Shown: piece after piece, positions 18,477 to 27,529 of the stretch
Layout: every line of letters starts with the position of its first letter
Position numbering within the stretch: the first letter of the stretch is position 1
Position numbers and translations under genes: made by a program
Notes under the pieces: model-generated
Seen by the model: only the letters and a program-made list of their open reading frames with translations
Databases searched by the model: none
What the model was told of the DNA's origin: nothing
Source: Ga0077527 sp964531455
GTDB lineage: Bacteria > Pseudomonadota > Gammaproteobacteria > Burkholderiales > SG8-41
Reading direction: 5' to 3'
DNA: 64,000 nt
Assembly (NCBI GenBank): GCA_964531455.1
Contig: CAZHFZ010000008.1
Coordinates: 1-64,000 of the forward strand

Positions 18477-19439
18477 ATGTTACGCACCGCCCTGCTGCTC
18501 GCCGTGTCCGGAGTGCTCACCATCAGCACCGCGCTGGCACAGACCTATCCTTCACGCACCGTGCGCATCATGGCCCCATTTTCTCCCGGTGGCCCCGTGG
18601 ACATCACGGCCCGCATCGTCGCGCAAAAACTCACCGAATCGCTGGGCCAGACGGTTGTTGTCGAAAACCGCGCCGGCGCCAGCGGCATGATCGGCGCTGA
18701 ATTGGTCGCAAAAAGTCCGCCCGATGGCCATATGCTTCTTGCCAATTCTTCGATACATGTGATCGTACCCAGCCTGTTCTCGAAAATGACCTACGATCCG
18801 GTGCGCGATTTCATCCCCGTCACCGTGGTTTCTTCGTCACCGCTGATGCTGGTGGTCACACCCGCGCTGCCGGTCAAAAACATCAAGGGCTTCATCGGAC
18901 TGGCAAAAGCGCGGCCCGGCGACATGAGCTTCGGTTCATCAGGCCCGGGCTCGTCCACGCATCTGACTGCGGAACTGCTGAAATCCGTTACCACCACCAG
19001 CATGATCCATGTCCCCTACAAGGGACAGGGACAAGCCATCACCGATGTCATGACCGGGCAGATCCAGTTCATGTTCAACAGTCCGTCGGCCGTCGGTGAA
19101 TTCATCAAGGTTGGGCGCCTGCGCACACTGGGTATCACCTCCGAAAAACGCCTGCCGCAATGGCCGGATGTGCCAACCTTTGTCGAGACCGGATACAAGG
19201 AAATGGTCACCGGCTCCTGGTACGGTATCTGGGTACCGGCAAAAACGCCGCAGGCGGTTGTCACAAGGCTAAACACGGAGATTGTGCGCATCGTCAGCCT
19301 GCCCGACGTGCGTCAGCGCATCATCGACATGGGCGGCGAACCCGTCGCCAACAGCAGCGCCGAGTTCGATGTTTTCCAGAAAACCGAAATGGCGCGCTGG
19401 GCAAAAATCGTCAAGCAGGCCGGGATCGAAGCTCAGTAA
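18477..19439 (+). CDS. Bug/TctC-family periplasmic solute-binding protein
   Basis: A 320-residue tripartite tricarboxylate transporter receptor of the Bug family. A signal peptide ending STALA precedes the mature start QTYPSRTVRIM, then the family motifs PFSPGGPVDITARI, ENRAGASGMIGAE and VPTFVETGYKE. Such proteins bind carboxylates or similar small organic solutes. I chose the ATG at 18477, which has CGGGAG six bases upstream; the frame extends to 18399 but without a ribosome site. No TctA/TctB membrane genes are nearby, as is common for orphan Bug genes. Its end overlaps the converging oxidoreductase gene by 7 bases. Confidence 0.93.
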   Translation: MLRTALLLAVSGVLTISTALAQTYPSRTVRIMAPFSPGGPVDITARIVAQKLTESLGQTVVVENRAGASGMIGAELVAKSPPDGHMLLANSSIHVIVPSLFSKMTYDPVRDFIPVTVVSSSPLMLVVTPALPVKNIKGFIGLAKARPGDMSFGSSGPGSSTHLTAELLKSVTTTSMIHVPYKGQGQAITDVMTGQIQFMFNSPSAVGEFIKVGRLRTLGITSEKRLPQWPDVPTFVETGYKEMVTGSWYGIWVPAKTPQAVVTRLNTEIVRIVSLPDVRQRIIDMGGEPVANSSAEFDVFQKTEMARWAKIVKQAGIEAQ

Positions 19440-20698
19440 AGATTGAACCGTTCCGGCCGGAACGGTGACAGGTCGATACGCGGCGTGCGCTCAGCGACGA
19501 TATCCGCCACCAACTGGCCGGTGACCGGCGCCGACATCAACCCCCAATGACCATGGCCGAAGGCAAACAGCACCTGCCGGTGCCGGGGCGAACGACCGAT
19601 GATGGGCGAGGAATCCGGCGTTGACGGACGCACACCCATCCAGCGGCTGTAATTCTCCACCTTGATGCCAGGGAACATGCCTTCAGCCAGCTTCGCCAGC
19701 GTTTCCGCACGTGCCCAGTTAGGCGCAGCATCGGCAGCCTGGAACTCGGAGGTGCCGGCGATACGCAAGCCACCCGCCATCGGCGTCGCGACAAAACGTG
19801 ACTCACCGTCGGTGACCGGGCAGTGCTGTTCGGTTACGGCACCGGGAATTTCGATGTGGTAACCGCGTTCCGGTGCCAGCAGCACGCGGGTGCCGAGTTT
19901 TGCCGCCAGTTTGGCCGAGGCATACCCGGCCGAGATGACTACGCACTCGGCAGTCAGTGTCACGTCGTTGGTATGCAGTTGCACGCCAGCGCCTTCGTCG
20001 CAGCGAATATCCGTGACATTGGCACGGATGAGCGTACCGCCCTTGTCCTGGAAATGCGCAGCCAGCGCCTGCACCACCCCCTGCGGGCTGCGCACATGCG
20101 CATTGTCCAGCAGGTTAAAACCCCAGCGGTAGCCTGGCGAAAGTCCGGGCGCGAGTTCACGGATTTTGTCGGCATCGACCAGTTCCATCACGCAGCCGTT
20201 GTCAGCGCGCAAACGGCGCCCGAATGCGCTGGCCTTGAACCCGGCCTCGGTTTTATAGACATGCAGCATGCCCTCACGCCGCAGCAGCTCCGGTGCACCG
20301 GCAGCACCCAACAGGTCAACGTAAGCATCAACCGACGGCGCATTCAGTGATCGCAGAACGGCTGCCGCTCGCTGCACACGGTCAGGATTGCAGGCGCGCT
20401 GGAAATGCAGGAACCAGGGCAGCATGAACGGCAGTTGACACCAGGACAGCGTCAGCGGCCCCAGCGGATCGCTGAGCCACTTCGGAACCTGTTTCAGTGT
20501 GCCGGGCATGGCCACGGGCACGATCGAACCGGGCGCCACCGACCCGGCGTTACCGAAGGAAGTGCCTTCGCCGGGCGACTGACGATCAACTACCGTGACC
20601 CTGTGGCCTTCGCGCTGCAGATAGATCGCGGTCACGATACCCACGATGCCCGCTCCGATTACGGTGATCTCTTTCACTGCGGAATTATCCTCTGCCAT
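19433..20698 (-). CDS. DadA-like FAD-dependent D-amino-acid dehydrogenase
   Basis: A 421-residue DAO-fold flavoprotein. The FAD motif is VIGAGIVGIVTAIYLQREGH, followed by a DadA-like GTSFGNAGSVAPGSIVP, and the C-terminal GVRPSTPDSSPIIG and FGHGHWGLMSAPVTG close the FAD site. Such enzymes oxidise D-amino acids to 2-oxo acids and pass electrons to the respiratory chain. Several family members act on other amines, so the substrate is open. It converges on the Bug-protein gene and is divergent from mutS. Confidence 0.88.
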   Translation of the reverse strand: MAEDNSAVKEITVIGAGIVGIVTAIYLQREGHRVTVVDRQSPGEGTSFGNAGSVAPGSIVPVAMPGTLKQVPKWLSDPLGPLTLSWCQLPFMLPWFLHFQRACNPDRVQRAAAVLRSLNAPSVDAYVDLLGAAGAPELLRREGMLHVYKTEAGFKASAFGRRLRADNGCVMELVDADKIRELAPGLSPGYRWGFNLLDNAHVRSPQGVVQALAAHFQDKGGTLIRANVTDIRCDEGAGVQLHTNDVTLTAECVVISAGYASAKLAAKLGTRVLLAPERGYHIEIPGAVTEQHCPVTDGESRFVATPMAGGLRIAGTSEFQAADAAPNWARAETLAKLAEGMFPGIKVENYSRWMGVRPSTPDSSPIIGRSPRHRQVLFAFGHGHWGLMSAPVTGQLVADIVAERTPRIDLSPFRPERFNLY

Positions 20699-20807
20699 TC
20701 AAGCGGTGGTGCCGCCAATGCTACAACACAAGCGAGGCAGAAAACGCAATACATTGTTTCTAAAAACAAAATTCAATTACCCTGTGCTTCTCGTAAAATA
20801 CGACGCC

Positions 20808-23393
20808 ATGAAACCGGAAACACCCGTCGCTGCCCACACGCCAATGATGCAGCAATATTTGCGCATCAAATCGGAGCACCCGGATCAGTTGGTGTTCTAC
20901 CGCATGGGTGATTTCTACGAACTGTTTTTCGACGATGCTGAGCGCGCGGCACGGTTGATGGATATCACCCTGACTTCGCGTGGCGAATCCGCAGGCACAC
21001 CGATCAAGATGGCCGGCGTACCTTTCCATGCGCTGGACCAGTATCTGGCGAGACTGGTGAAACTCGGCGAATCCGTCGCGATCTGCGAACAAATTGGCGA
21101 CCCGGCGACATCAAAAGGTCCGGTCGAACGCAAGGTGGTACGCATCGTCACTCCGGGCACGCTGACCGAGTCGGCTTTGCTCGACGACAAGAGCGACAAC
21201 CTGCTGCTTGCGGCCCATCGTGCCGGCAATGTGCTTGGGCTCGCCTGGCTTTCCCTGTCTTCCGGACGCTTCTGTGCCATGGAAACCGCGCCAGCCAATC
21301 TGGCCGTTGAACTGGAACGGCTGCGACCTGCGGAAATCCTGCTGGCCGAGGGCGGGAACATTGAATTGAGCGAAACCGGCGTGGCGATTCGCCGCCTGCC
21401 GCCGTGGCGCTTTGATACTGAAGTCGCACGCCGCACGCTTACTGCGCAGTTTGAAACCCACGACCTGAGCGGTTTCGGCGCCCAGGGACTGGATGCCGCA
21501 TTGGCCGCCGCCGGCGCGCTGTTCGATTACGCCAAATCAACGCAAGGCACGGCCATCGCTCATGTGCGTTCGCTGATTGTTGAATCCGAACGTGCATGGC
21601 TGCGCATGGATCCGTCAACGCGACGCAACCTGGAACTGACCGAAACCATACGCGGTGAACCGGCACCGACCTTGTTATCAATGCTCGACACCTGCGCCAC
21701 CGGCATGGGCAGCCGCCGCCTGCGCCATGCGCTGCATCATCCGCTTACCGACCGTGCGCATGTGCAGTCACTGCATGCCGCGGTCGCCGCCTTGATCGAC
21801 CATGAACGCCATGTTGCGGTACGCAGTGCACTGAAAAATTTCTCCGACGTCGAACGGATTGCGGCGCGGATTGCACTGGCATCGGCACGACCACGCGACC
21901 TGTCCGGTCTGCGCGAATCGCTTAACCGGCTACCTGCTCTGGTTGCCGCCCTGGGCGGTGCTGCTGACGGCAGGCTCGGCGGGCTTGCCGTTGATCTTGC
22001 GCCACAGGAAGCGCTGGCTGATCTGCTGACCAGGGCCGTCAAGCCCGAACCCGCGGCAATCATCCGCGAAGGCGGGGTGATCGCTGACGGTTATGACGCG
22101 GACCTCGACGAATTGCGTGGCATCCAGGACAACTGTGGCGCCTTCCTCGCCGAACTCGAAACCCGTGAACGTACACGTACCGGCATTACGACGCTGAAAG
22201 TCGAATACAACCGGGTGCATGGTTTTTATATCGAAGTCACCCGCGCGCAATCCGACAAGGTTCCGGATGATTACCGCCGGCGACAGACCCTGAAAAACGC
22301 CGAGCGCTACATCACGCCGGAATTAAAAACTTTCGAAGACAAGGCGCTGTCCGCACAGGAACGCGCGCTGGCGCGGGAAAAACTGCTCTATGAACAATTA
22401 CTGCGCGACCTGGCACCACAAGTACCTGTGCTGCAGCAGGTCGCCGCGGCAATCGCTGAACTGGACATGCTGGCGGCATTTGCGGAACGTGCCGCAGCAT
22501 TGAACTGGGCGGCCCCTGAATTCACCGATGAGCCGGTAATCGATATCGACGGCGGCCGTCACCCGGTGGTCGAAGCGCAGGTCACGCCTTTTATCGCGAA
22601 CGACACAAAACTGTCGGCCACTCGCCGCATGTTGCTGATCACCGGCCCCAACATGGGCGGCAAATCGACTTACATGCGGCAGACCGCGTTGATTGCGCTG
22701 CTGGCGCATTGCGGATCGTTCGTGCCGGCAACTCGTGCGCGTCTTGGTCCGCTTGACCGCATCTTCACGCGCATCGGCGCTGCCGATGATCTGGCCGGCG
22801 GTCGTTCAACGTTCATGGTCGAAATGACCGAGGCCGCCTACATCCTGCATCACGCCACGCCGCAAAGCCTGGTGCTGATGGATGAAATCGGCCGCGGCAC
22901 TTCGACTTACGATGGTCTGGCGCTGGCCTGGGCGATCGCCCGCCACCTGATTGAACGCGGCGGCTGTCATACGCTGTTTGCGACCCACTACTTCGAATTG
23001 ACGCAGCTCGCCGTCGATTTCAAACAGGTGGTGAACGTGCATCTCGACGCGGTCGAGCACAAGGACCGCATCGTGTTCCTGCACAGCGTCGAGGAAGGTC
23101 CGGCGAACCAGAGTTACGGCCTGCAGGTCGCACAACTCGCCGGTGTCCCGGCCGCAGTGATCCGCAGCGCGCGCAAACATCTCGCTGATCTGGAGGCCGC
23201 TGCGGCTGCGCACGCGCCGCAAGGTGATCTGTTCTCGGCGCCTGCAGCGACCGCTGATGCGCCAACCACCGAGCCGCATCCCGCAATCGACGCGTTGCGC
23301 GACTGCGACCCCGATGCGCTGACGCCACGCGATGCTCTGGATCTGCTTTACCGGCTGCGGGAAATGGCGCGGGACGACGCCAAAAGTAATTAA
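20808..23393 (+). CDS. mutS: DNA mismatch repair protein MutS
   Basis: An 861-residue mismatch-recognition ATPase. The N-terminal mismatch-binding domain carries FYRMGDFYELFFDDA (with the Phe-x-Glu that stacks on mispaired bases: FYEL). The C-terminal ATPase has Walker A GPNMGGKSTYMRQTALI, the Walker B region VLMDEIGRGTST and FATHYFELT. The ATG at 20808 fits the family start (MKPETPVAAHTPMMQQYL); the frame continues 54 codons upstream but overlaps the divergent dadA-like gene. Length is typical. Confidence 0.98.
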   Translation: MKPETPVAAHTPMMQQYLRIKSEHPDQLVFYRMGDFYELFFDDAERAARLMDITLTSRGESAGTPIKMAGVPFHALDQYLARLVKLGESVAICEQIGDPATSKGPVERKVVRIVTPGTLTESALLDDKSDNLLLAAHRAGNVLGLAWLSLSSGRFCAMETAPANLAVELERLRPAEILLAEGGNIELSETGVAIRRLPPWRFDTEVARRTLTAQFETHDLSGFGAQGLDAALAAAGALFDYAKSTQGTAIAHVRSLIVESERAWLRMDPSTRRNLELTETIRGEPAPTLLSMLDTCATGMGSRRLRHALHHPLTDRAHVQSLHAAVAALIDHERHVAVRSALKNFSDVERIAARIALASARPRDLSGLRESLNRLPALVAALGGAADGRLGGLAVDLAPQEALADLLTRAVKPEPAAIIREGGVIADGYDADLDELRGIQDNCGAFLAELETRERTRTGITTLKVEYNRVHGFYIEVTRAQSDKVPDDYRRRQTLKNAERYITPELKTFEDKALSAQERALAREKLLYEQLLRDLAPQVPVLQQVAAAIAELDMLAAFAERAAALNWAAPEFTDEPVIDIDGGRHPVVEAQVTPFIANDTKLSATRRMLLITGPNMGGKSTYMRQTALIALLAHCGSFVPATRARLGPLDRIFTRIGAADDLAGGRSTFMVEMTEAAYILHHATPQSLVLMDEIGRGTSTYDGLALAWAIARHLIERGGCHTLFATHYFELTQLAVDFKQVVNVHLDAVEHKDRIVFLHSVEEGPANQSYGLQVAQLAGVPAAVIRSARKHLADLEAAAAAHAPQGDLFSAPAATADAPTTEPHPAIDALRDCDPDALTPRDALDLLYRLREMARDDAKSN

Positions 23394-23425
23394 TAACTAA
23401 TTGTTTTTATTGCTATTTCTGCAAG

Positions 23426-23453
23426 TCCCGATGGTGCGATTACACCACCGGGA
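23426..23453. terminator. Hairpin between convergent mutS and slyD
   Basis: An 11-bp stem with one mismatch (TCCCGATGGTG / CACCACCGGGA, loop of six bases) lies in the 79-bp gap between the two converging genes. There is no T-run on either side, so factor-independent termination is only possible, not clear. Confidence 0.4.
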
Positions 23454-23472
23454 TCACTCCAACCGCAGTCAA

Positions 23473-23955
23473 TCAGTGATGATGGCCGTGCGGACCATGC
23501 ACATGTCCGTGCTCAAGTTCCTCACCGGTGGCCGCACGCACTTCAGCAACCGTGCAGCTGAAATCCAGCGTCTGCCCGGCCAGCGGATGATTGCCGTCGA
23601 CAACCACCTTGTCTTCGGCGACATCGGTCACCGTGTAAACCATCGCATGTCCGGACTGATCGCCGCGGCCTTCGAACTGCATGCCGACCGCCACCTCCGG
23701 AGGAAACTTGTCGCGCGTTTCCATATGCACCAGTTCGGCATCGTACTGGCCGAACGCATCTTCCGGCGCCAGGCGCACCTTGCAACTGTGTCCGGCAGCC
23801 TTCCCGTCCAGTTCCTGCTCGACCAGCGGAAAAATTCCATGGTAGCCGCCGTGGAGGTAGGCAATCGGATCGTCCGTCTTCTCGATCACGTTGCCCTGCG
23901 CATCCAGCAGCTCGAAAGTCAGCATGACTACCGTGTTTTTTGCAATCTGCATCAC
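23473..23955 (-). CDS. slyD: SlyD-type FKBP peptidyl-prolyl isomerase
   Basis: A 160-residue FKBP-type prolyl isomerase and chaperone. The FKBP core (FELLDAQGNVIEKTDDPIAYL, VRLAPEDAFGQYD) and the insert-in-flap arrangement match SlyD. The C-terminus is histidine-rich (EHGHVHGPHGHHH), as in metal-binding SlyD proteins involved in nickel delivery, though without the many cysteines of E. coli SlyD. It overlaps the peroxiredoxin gene by four bases and is likely co-transcribed with it. Confidence 0.93.
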   Translation of the reverse strand: MMQIAKNTVVMLTFELLDAQGNVIEKTDDPIAYLHGGYHGIFPLVEQELDGKAAGHSCKVRLAPEDAFGQYDAELVHMETRDKFPPEVAVGMQFEGRGDQSGHAMVYTVTDVAEDKVVVDGNHPLAGQTLDFSCTVAEVRAATGEELEHGHVHGPHGHHH

Positions 23956-24476
23956 ATTTCCTTGATTAACTGCAGCACTTGCGCAGCGTGGCCACGGGGG
24001 CTCACGCCATAGAGCGCGTGCTGCACAACGCCCTTGCGGTCAATCACAAAAGTCGACCGGCGTATGCATTCGCGCCAGCCTCCTTCGCATTCCTTCAACT
24101 CCAGCACCCCGTAACGGCGGCACACCTCGCCTTCGACATCCGACAACAACTGCACGGCCAGACCATACTTGTCGCGGAATGCGCCGTGGACCATGCAGTC
24201 ATCCATGCTGATGCCAAGAACCAGCGCACCGCATTCACGAAAATCCATTTCCAGCTCGCTGAATTCCAGCGCTTCGGCAGTACAACTCGGCGTGTCATCA
24301 CGCGGATAAAAATAAAACACCAGTTTGCTGTGCCCGCAAAGGTCTTTGAAACAGACCCAGTTCAGATCGGCGTCAGGCAGCTCAAACGCCGGCGCGCGAA
24401 CGCCCTGCCTCAACTGCTCCGAGGTCTTGCGCGAGGCGCGATGGATATCCGGAATCACTGGATTCAGATTTGCCAT
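23952..24476 (-). CDS. Peroxiredoxin, BCP/AhpC-TSA family
   Basis: A 174-residue thiol peroxidase that reduces hydrogen peroxide and organic peroxides. The peroxidatic cysteine is C65 in FYPRDDTPSCTAEALEFSE, the Thr-x-x-Cys motif of the BCP type. Several further cysteines (MDDC, EVC, KEC) could act as resolving residue. I chose the ATG at 24476 (MANLNPVIPD); a TTG 18 bases upstream is also in frame. It is the first gene of a pair with slyD and is divergent from the oxygenase gene at 24547. Confidence 0.9.
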   Translation of the reverse strand: MANLNPVIPDIHRASRKTSEQLRQGVRAPAFELPDADLNWVCFKDLCGHSKLVFYFYPRDDTPSCTAEALEFSELEMDFRECGALVLGISMDDCMVHGAFRDKYGLAVQLLSDVEGEVCRRYGVLELKECEGGWRECIRRSTFVIDRKGVVQHALYGVSPRGHAAQVLQLIKEM

Positions 24477-24546
24477 GCCGGATTCTGTGAACAAAGCTGC
24501 GGGAGGTCAAGCGCGCGCAGCAACTGGCCATTTATAATCACTGCCA

Positions 24547-25671
24547 ATGCGCAACAAACTGCTCAACGGGCTTACCCCGGCACAATTCCTGCATAAGCAC
24601 TGGCAAAAAAAGCCTTTGCTCGCCCGCGGCAGCCTGCCGGAATTCGCCGATCTGATCAACCGCCGCTCATTGATCGAACTGGCATTGCTGCCGGAGGCAG
24701 AAGCCCGGCTGATTACCCGCAAAGGGCGGCGCTGGGACGTCCGCCACGGCCCCTTCCGGCGGCAGGACTTTGCAAAACTCCCGGATCGGGACTGGACCCT
24801 GCTCGTTCAGGGCGTGGATCTGCTGCTGCCCCGCGCAAAGGAACTGCTCGGCCGTTTCGACTTCATCCCCTACGCCCGCCTCGACGATCTGATGGTGAGC
24901 TACGCCCCGCCCGGCGGCGGTGTCGGTCCGCATTTCGACAGCTACGATGTTTTCCTGCTCCAGGGCGAAGGAACCCGCCGCTGGCAAATCAGCCGCCAGC
25001 GCGATCTGACCCTTGTGGAAAACGCACCACTGAAAATTCTGAGTGACTTCCGTCCGACCCGGGAGTGGACACTCGACACCGGCGACCTGCTGTATCTGCC
25101 GCCGCGTTATGCGCATGATGGCGTGGCGCTTTCCGACTGCATTACGCTGTCAGTCGGGTTTCGCGCACCATCAGCCCAGGACCTGTGCAGCCGTTTTTAT
25201 GATTTCCTGCAGGACAATCTCGACGCGCGCGGCCTCTATGCCGATCCCCACCTGAAAGCAACGCAACAGCCGGCGCGCATCGCACCACAACTCGCACGCG
25301 ACCTGTTTGATTTGCTGGCGCAGGCGCGCTGGAAACATGCGGACATGCTGCGTTTCATTGGCGAGGATCTCAGCACGCCAAAGTCTCACGTCGTTTTCAA
25401 TCCTCCAGGACGCGCGCTGTCTGCGCCGGCCTTTGCACGCACTGCCCACCGCAACGGACTGCAACTGGCCCCGGCCTCGATACTGCTTTACGACGACCAT
25501 GCGTTCTACATGAACGGCGAGTACTGTCAGATACCGGCAACCGCAAGATTGGCCTTGTGCCGATTCGCTGATCGCAGAAAAGTGCCACCGAAAACTGTGT
25601 TGCCGGGTTCAGTGTCTGAAACGCTTTACACCTGGTATCGCGCGGGCTTTATTTCGCTGCTTTCCGACTGA
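24547..25671 (+). CDS. Ribosomal oxygenase RoxA/YcfD-type (cupin/JmjC fold)
   Basis: A 374-residue Fe(II)/2-oxoglutarate oxygenase like E. coli YcfD, which hydroxylates an arginine of ribosomal protein L16. The iron ligands are H129 and D131 in VGPHFDSYDVF, with H190 in PRYAHDGVAL as the third. The segment SYAPPGGGVGPHFDSYDVFL is highly characteristic of the family, and the C-terminal winged-helix part is present. No partners of known function are adjacent. The target protein is inferred from the family only. Confidence 0.93.
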   Translation: MRNKLLNGLTPAQFLHKHWQKKPLLARGSLPEFADLINRRSLIELALLPEAEARLITRKGRRWDVRHGPFRRQDFAKLPDRDWTLLVQGVDLLLPRAKELLGRFDFIPYARLDDLMVSYAPPGGGVGPHFDSYDVFLLQGEGTRRWQISRQRDLTLVENAPLKILSDFRPTREWTLDTGDLLYLPPRYAHDGVALSDCITLSVGFRAPSAQDLCSRFYDFLQDNLDARGLYADPHLKATQQPARIAPQLARDLFDLLAQARWKHADMLRFIGEDLSTPKSHVVFNPPGRALSAPAFARTAHRNGLQLAPASILLYDDHAFYMNGEYCQIPATARLALCRFADRRKVPPKTVLPGSVSETLYTWYRAGFISLLSD

Positions 25672-25689
25672 TCACGATCCTTGTCCCGT

Positions 25690-26190
25690 ATGGAACTGAC
25701 CGGAAATCTTCCCAACGCCCAATACCGTCGCTTCGAAAGCAATCGGGAGTACGAAGCGCTCATCGATCAGATGATCCCGCTGACTCAGCGCTACATCCGC
25801 ATTTTCGACAAAAACCTCAGTCGCGGGTACGACAATCCAGCACGCATCGAAATGCTCCGGCAATTTCTGCTGGCAGCCCGAACAAACCGGCTGCTCATCA
25901 TCCTTCATGAAACAAGGCAATTGACGACCGAACATCCCCGCTTTCTGGAATTTGCACGGCAGTTCAGTCACGCCTGCATCATTCGCGAAACGCTGCGCGG
26001 CGCAAAACATGTGTATGACCCTTTTGTAATCTTCGACGGCAGTCACTATCTGCATCGTTTTCACCATGCGCACATGAGGGCAGCTCAGGGGCTGAATGAC
26101 GCGACGGCAACCCAGCAATTAATTGAGCGTTTTGACGAAATTGCCGAATGTTCTGGACCACCGCTGCCAGCCCACGTCACGGGCCTGTGA
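25690..26190 (+). CDS. Conserved hypothetical protein
   Basis: A protein of 166 residues (169 if the TTG at 25681 is used). I do not recognise a named family with certainty. It contains IRIFDKNLSRGYDNPARIEM and LLIILHETRQL, resembling small phospholipase-D-fold-like domains found fused to or beside GNAT acetyltransferases in other proteobacteria. No signal peptide or membrane segment is visible; the predicted protein is basic and soluble. It follows the oxygenase gene by 18 bp and is probably co-transcribed. Confidence 0.7.
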   Translation: MELTGNLPNAQYRRFESNREYEALIDQMIPLTQRYIRIFDKNLSRGYDNPARIEMLRQFLLAARTNRLLIILHETRQLTTEHPRFLEFARQFSHACIIRETLRGAKHVYDPFVIFDGSHYLHRFHHAHMRAAQGLNDATATQQLIERFDEIAECSGPPLPAHVTGL

Positions 26191-26229
26191 CCACATGGTG
26201 TATTGCACGCTGAAATACACGGTAAACAC

Positions 26230-26238
26230 TGGTACAAT
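26230..26238 (+). promoter_or_regulatory. Possible extended -10 element
   Basis: TGGTACAAT, matching an extended -10 (TGnTAnAAT form), lies 108 bp upstream of the small lipoprotein gene at 26346. No good -35 hexamer is seen at standard spacing, which extended -10 promoters can tolerate. Confidence 0.3.
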
Positions 26239-26345
26239 ATGTGCCGGACTGAGGGTTGCCGCAATTGGCCTGCATGGGGTTGTCAGCCCGAAGCACCAAC
26301 CAAATTTGGATAGAACCTCTTTACCTTCGAAGGATTTAGATAATC

Positions 26346-26633
26346 ATGAACCGCTCCCTCGTTATCGCCGCCATGCTGGCGGTTGGTCTGGCCGCCTGCG
26401 GCGAAAAACCCGCACCGGCTCCTGCACCTGCTACTGCACCGGCTCCGGCCCCCGCACCGGCTCCGGCTCCTGAAGCGCCGAAAGCTGATGCCAGCGCACC
26501 GGCCGCTACCGCTCCGGCTGATGCCGCCCAAGGCGCTGCTGACGCCGCCAAAGGTGCCGTCGATGCTGCCAAAGGCGCTGCTGATGCCGCCAAAGGTGCC
26601 GCAGACGCCGCCAAAGACGCCGTCAAGAAGTAA
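26346..26633 (+). CDS. Small Ala/Pro-rich repetitive lipoprotein
   Basis: A 95-residue lipoprotein. The signal peptide ends in the lipobox VGLAACGEK (Cys at 19). After it comes a Pro-Ala stretch (APAPAPATAPAPAPAPAPAP), then about four copies of a seven-residue unit AADAAKG and a basic end (DAVKK). The Pro-Ala stretch would be an extended linker and the Ala-rich repeats would form an amphipathic or coiled helix, in the manner of Lpp-like envelope spacers. Function is unknown. It stands alone, with a strong terminator at 26649-26677. Confidence 0.8.
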   Translation: MNRSLVIAAMLAVGLAACGEKPAPAPAPATAPAPAPAPAPAPEAPKADASAPAATAPADAAQGAADAAKGAVDAAKGAADAAKGAADAAKDAVKK

Positions 26634-26648
26634 GTCTGCATGCACCAC

Positions 26649-26677
26649 AAAAAGCCGGCCTGCGGGCCGGCTTTTTT
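26649..26677 (+). terminator. Intrinsic terminator after the small lipoprotein gene
   Basis: Perfect stem GCCGGCC (26654-26660) / GGCCGGC (26665-26671), extended by A-T pairs, followed by TTTTTT. It lies 15 bp after the stop at 26633. The A-run on the other side would let it also serve the converging hydrolase gene at 26698. Confidence 0.9.
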
Positions 26678-26697
26678 ATTGGTGATTGGCCTCGTGA

Positions 26698-27462
26698 TCA
26701 GGTAACACAGCGCCAGTCAAATCCATGTGCCTGGGTCGCAACTGAAACCCATCCGGGCTCACATCCCAATGCACCGGCAAGTGCATCAATCGCCAGCTCC
26801 GGACGATTGTTCTTTTGCGATAAATGTGCCGCAACGACATGCTGCAGGCCGGATCGGTCGATGCCCGAAAGGATCTGTGCGGCCTGACCGTTGTCGAGAT
26901 GTCCCAGACGGCCGGAGATACGCTCCTTTAGACGTTCAGGATAGGCGCTGTTCCGCAGCAGGGTGAGATCATGATTGCATTCGAGCACCAGGGCATCCAA
27001 ACCGGACAGCATCTGCTCAATGTGTGGCGTGGGCTCTCCGGCGTCTGTCAGAACACCCAGCCGGACAGCGCCATCGCCAAATACGAACTGCGTGGGCTCG
27101 CGAGCATCGTGCGGCACCGGGTAGGGCATCACTTCCAGATCACCGACTGCAAACGGGGTGTGACTGTCAATGACGACGGTTTCCCCCAATTCTCCGCAAC
27201 CAGCGGCTGCGTGAGTGCCATAGGTCAGGTACACAGGGGTTCCGAAACGCCGCGAGAAACGCCCGACGCCACCGACGTGATCGTCATGCTCGTGGGTAAC
27301 AAGGATGGCATCAAGGGTTTCGGGCGCAACACCAAGACGACCAAGGCGCCGCACTGTCTCGGCAACACTGAAACCGCAATCAAGAAGGACCCGCGAGCGC
27401 CCGGCCTCCACCAGCAGACCGTTGCCCTCGCTGCCGCTGCCGAGAGATGCAAAACGGATCAT
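26698..27462 (-). CDS. MBL-fold metallo-hydrolase (YycJ/WalJ-like)
   Basis: A 254-residue metallo-beta-lactamase-fold hydrolase. The metal motif HxHxDH is present (VTHEHDDHVGG), with further ligands in ALVLECNHD and the C-terminal AAHLSQKNN. The N-terminus MIRFASLGSGSEGNGLLVEAG is typical of YycJ/WalJ-like proteins, proposed nucleases or phosphodiesterases. I chose the ATG at 27462 because homology starts there; a GTG 30 bases upstream is in frame. It lies downstream of bamC on the same strand. Confidence 0.92.
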   Translation of the reverse strand: MIRFASLGSGSEGNGLLVEAGRSRVLLDCGFSVAETVRRLGRLGVAPETLDAILVTHEHDDHVGGVGRFSRRFGTPVYLTYGTHAAAGCGELGETVVIDSHTPFAVGDLEVMPYPVPHDAREPTQFVFGDGAVRLGVLTDAGEPTPHIEQMLSGLDALVLECNHDLTLLRNSAYPERLKERISGRLGHLDNGQAAQILSGIDRSGLQHVVAAHLSQKNNRPELAIDALAGALGCEPGWVSVATQAHGFDWRCVT

Positions 27463-27529
27463 TGCAAAGGCTTGCAGAAAAAGGCAAGACACCGGCGCCA
27501 GCCGGGAGCATGCAACTGTGCCGGGAAAC

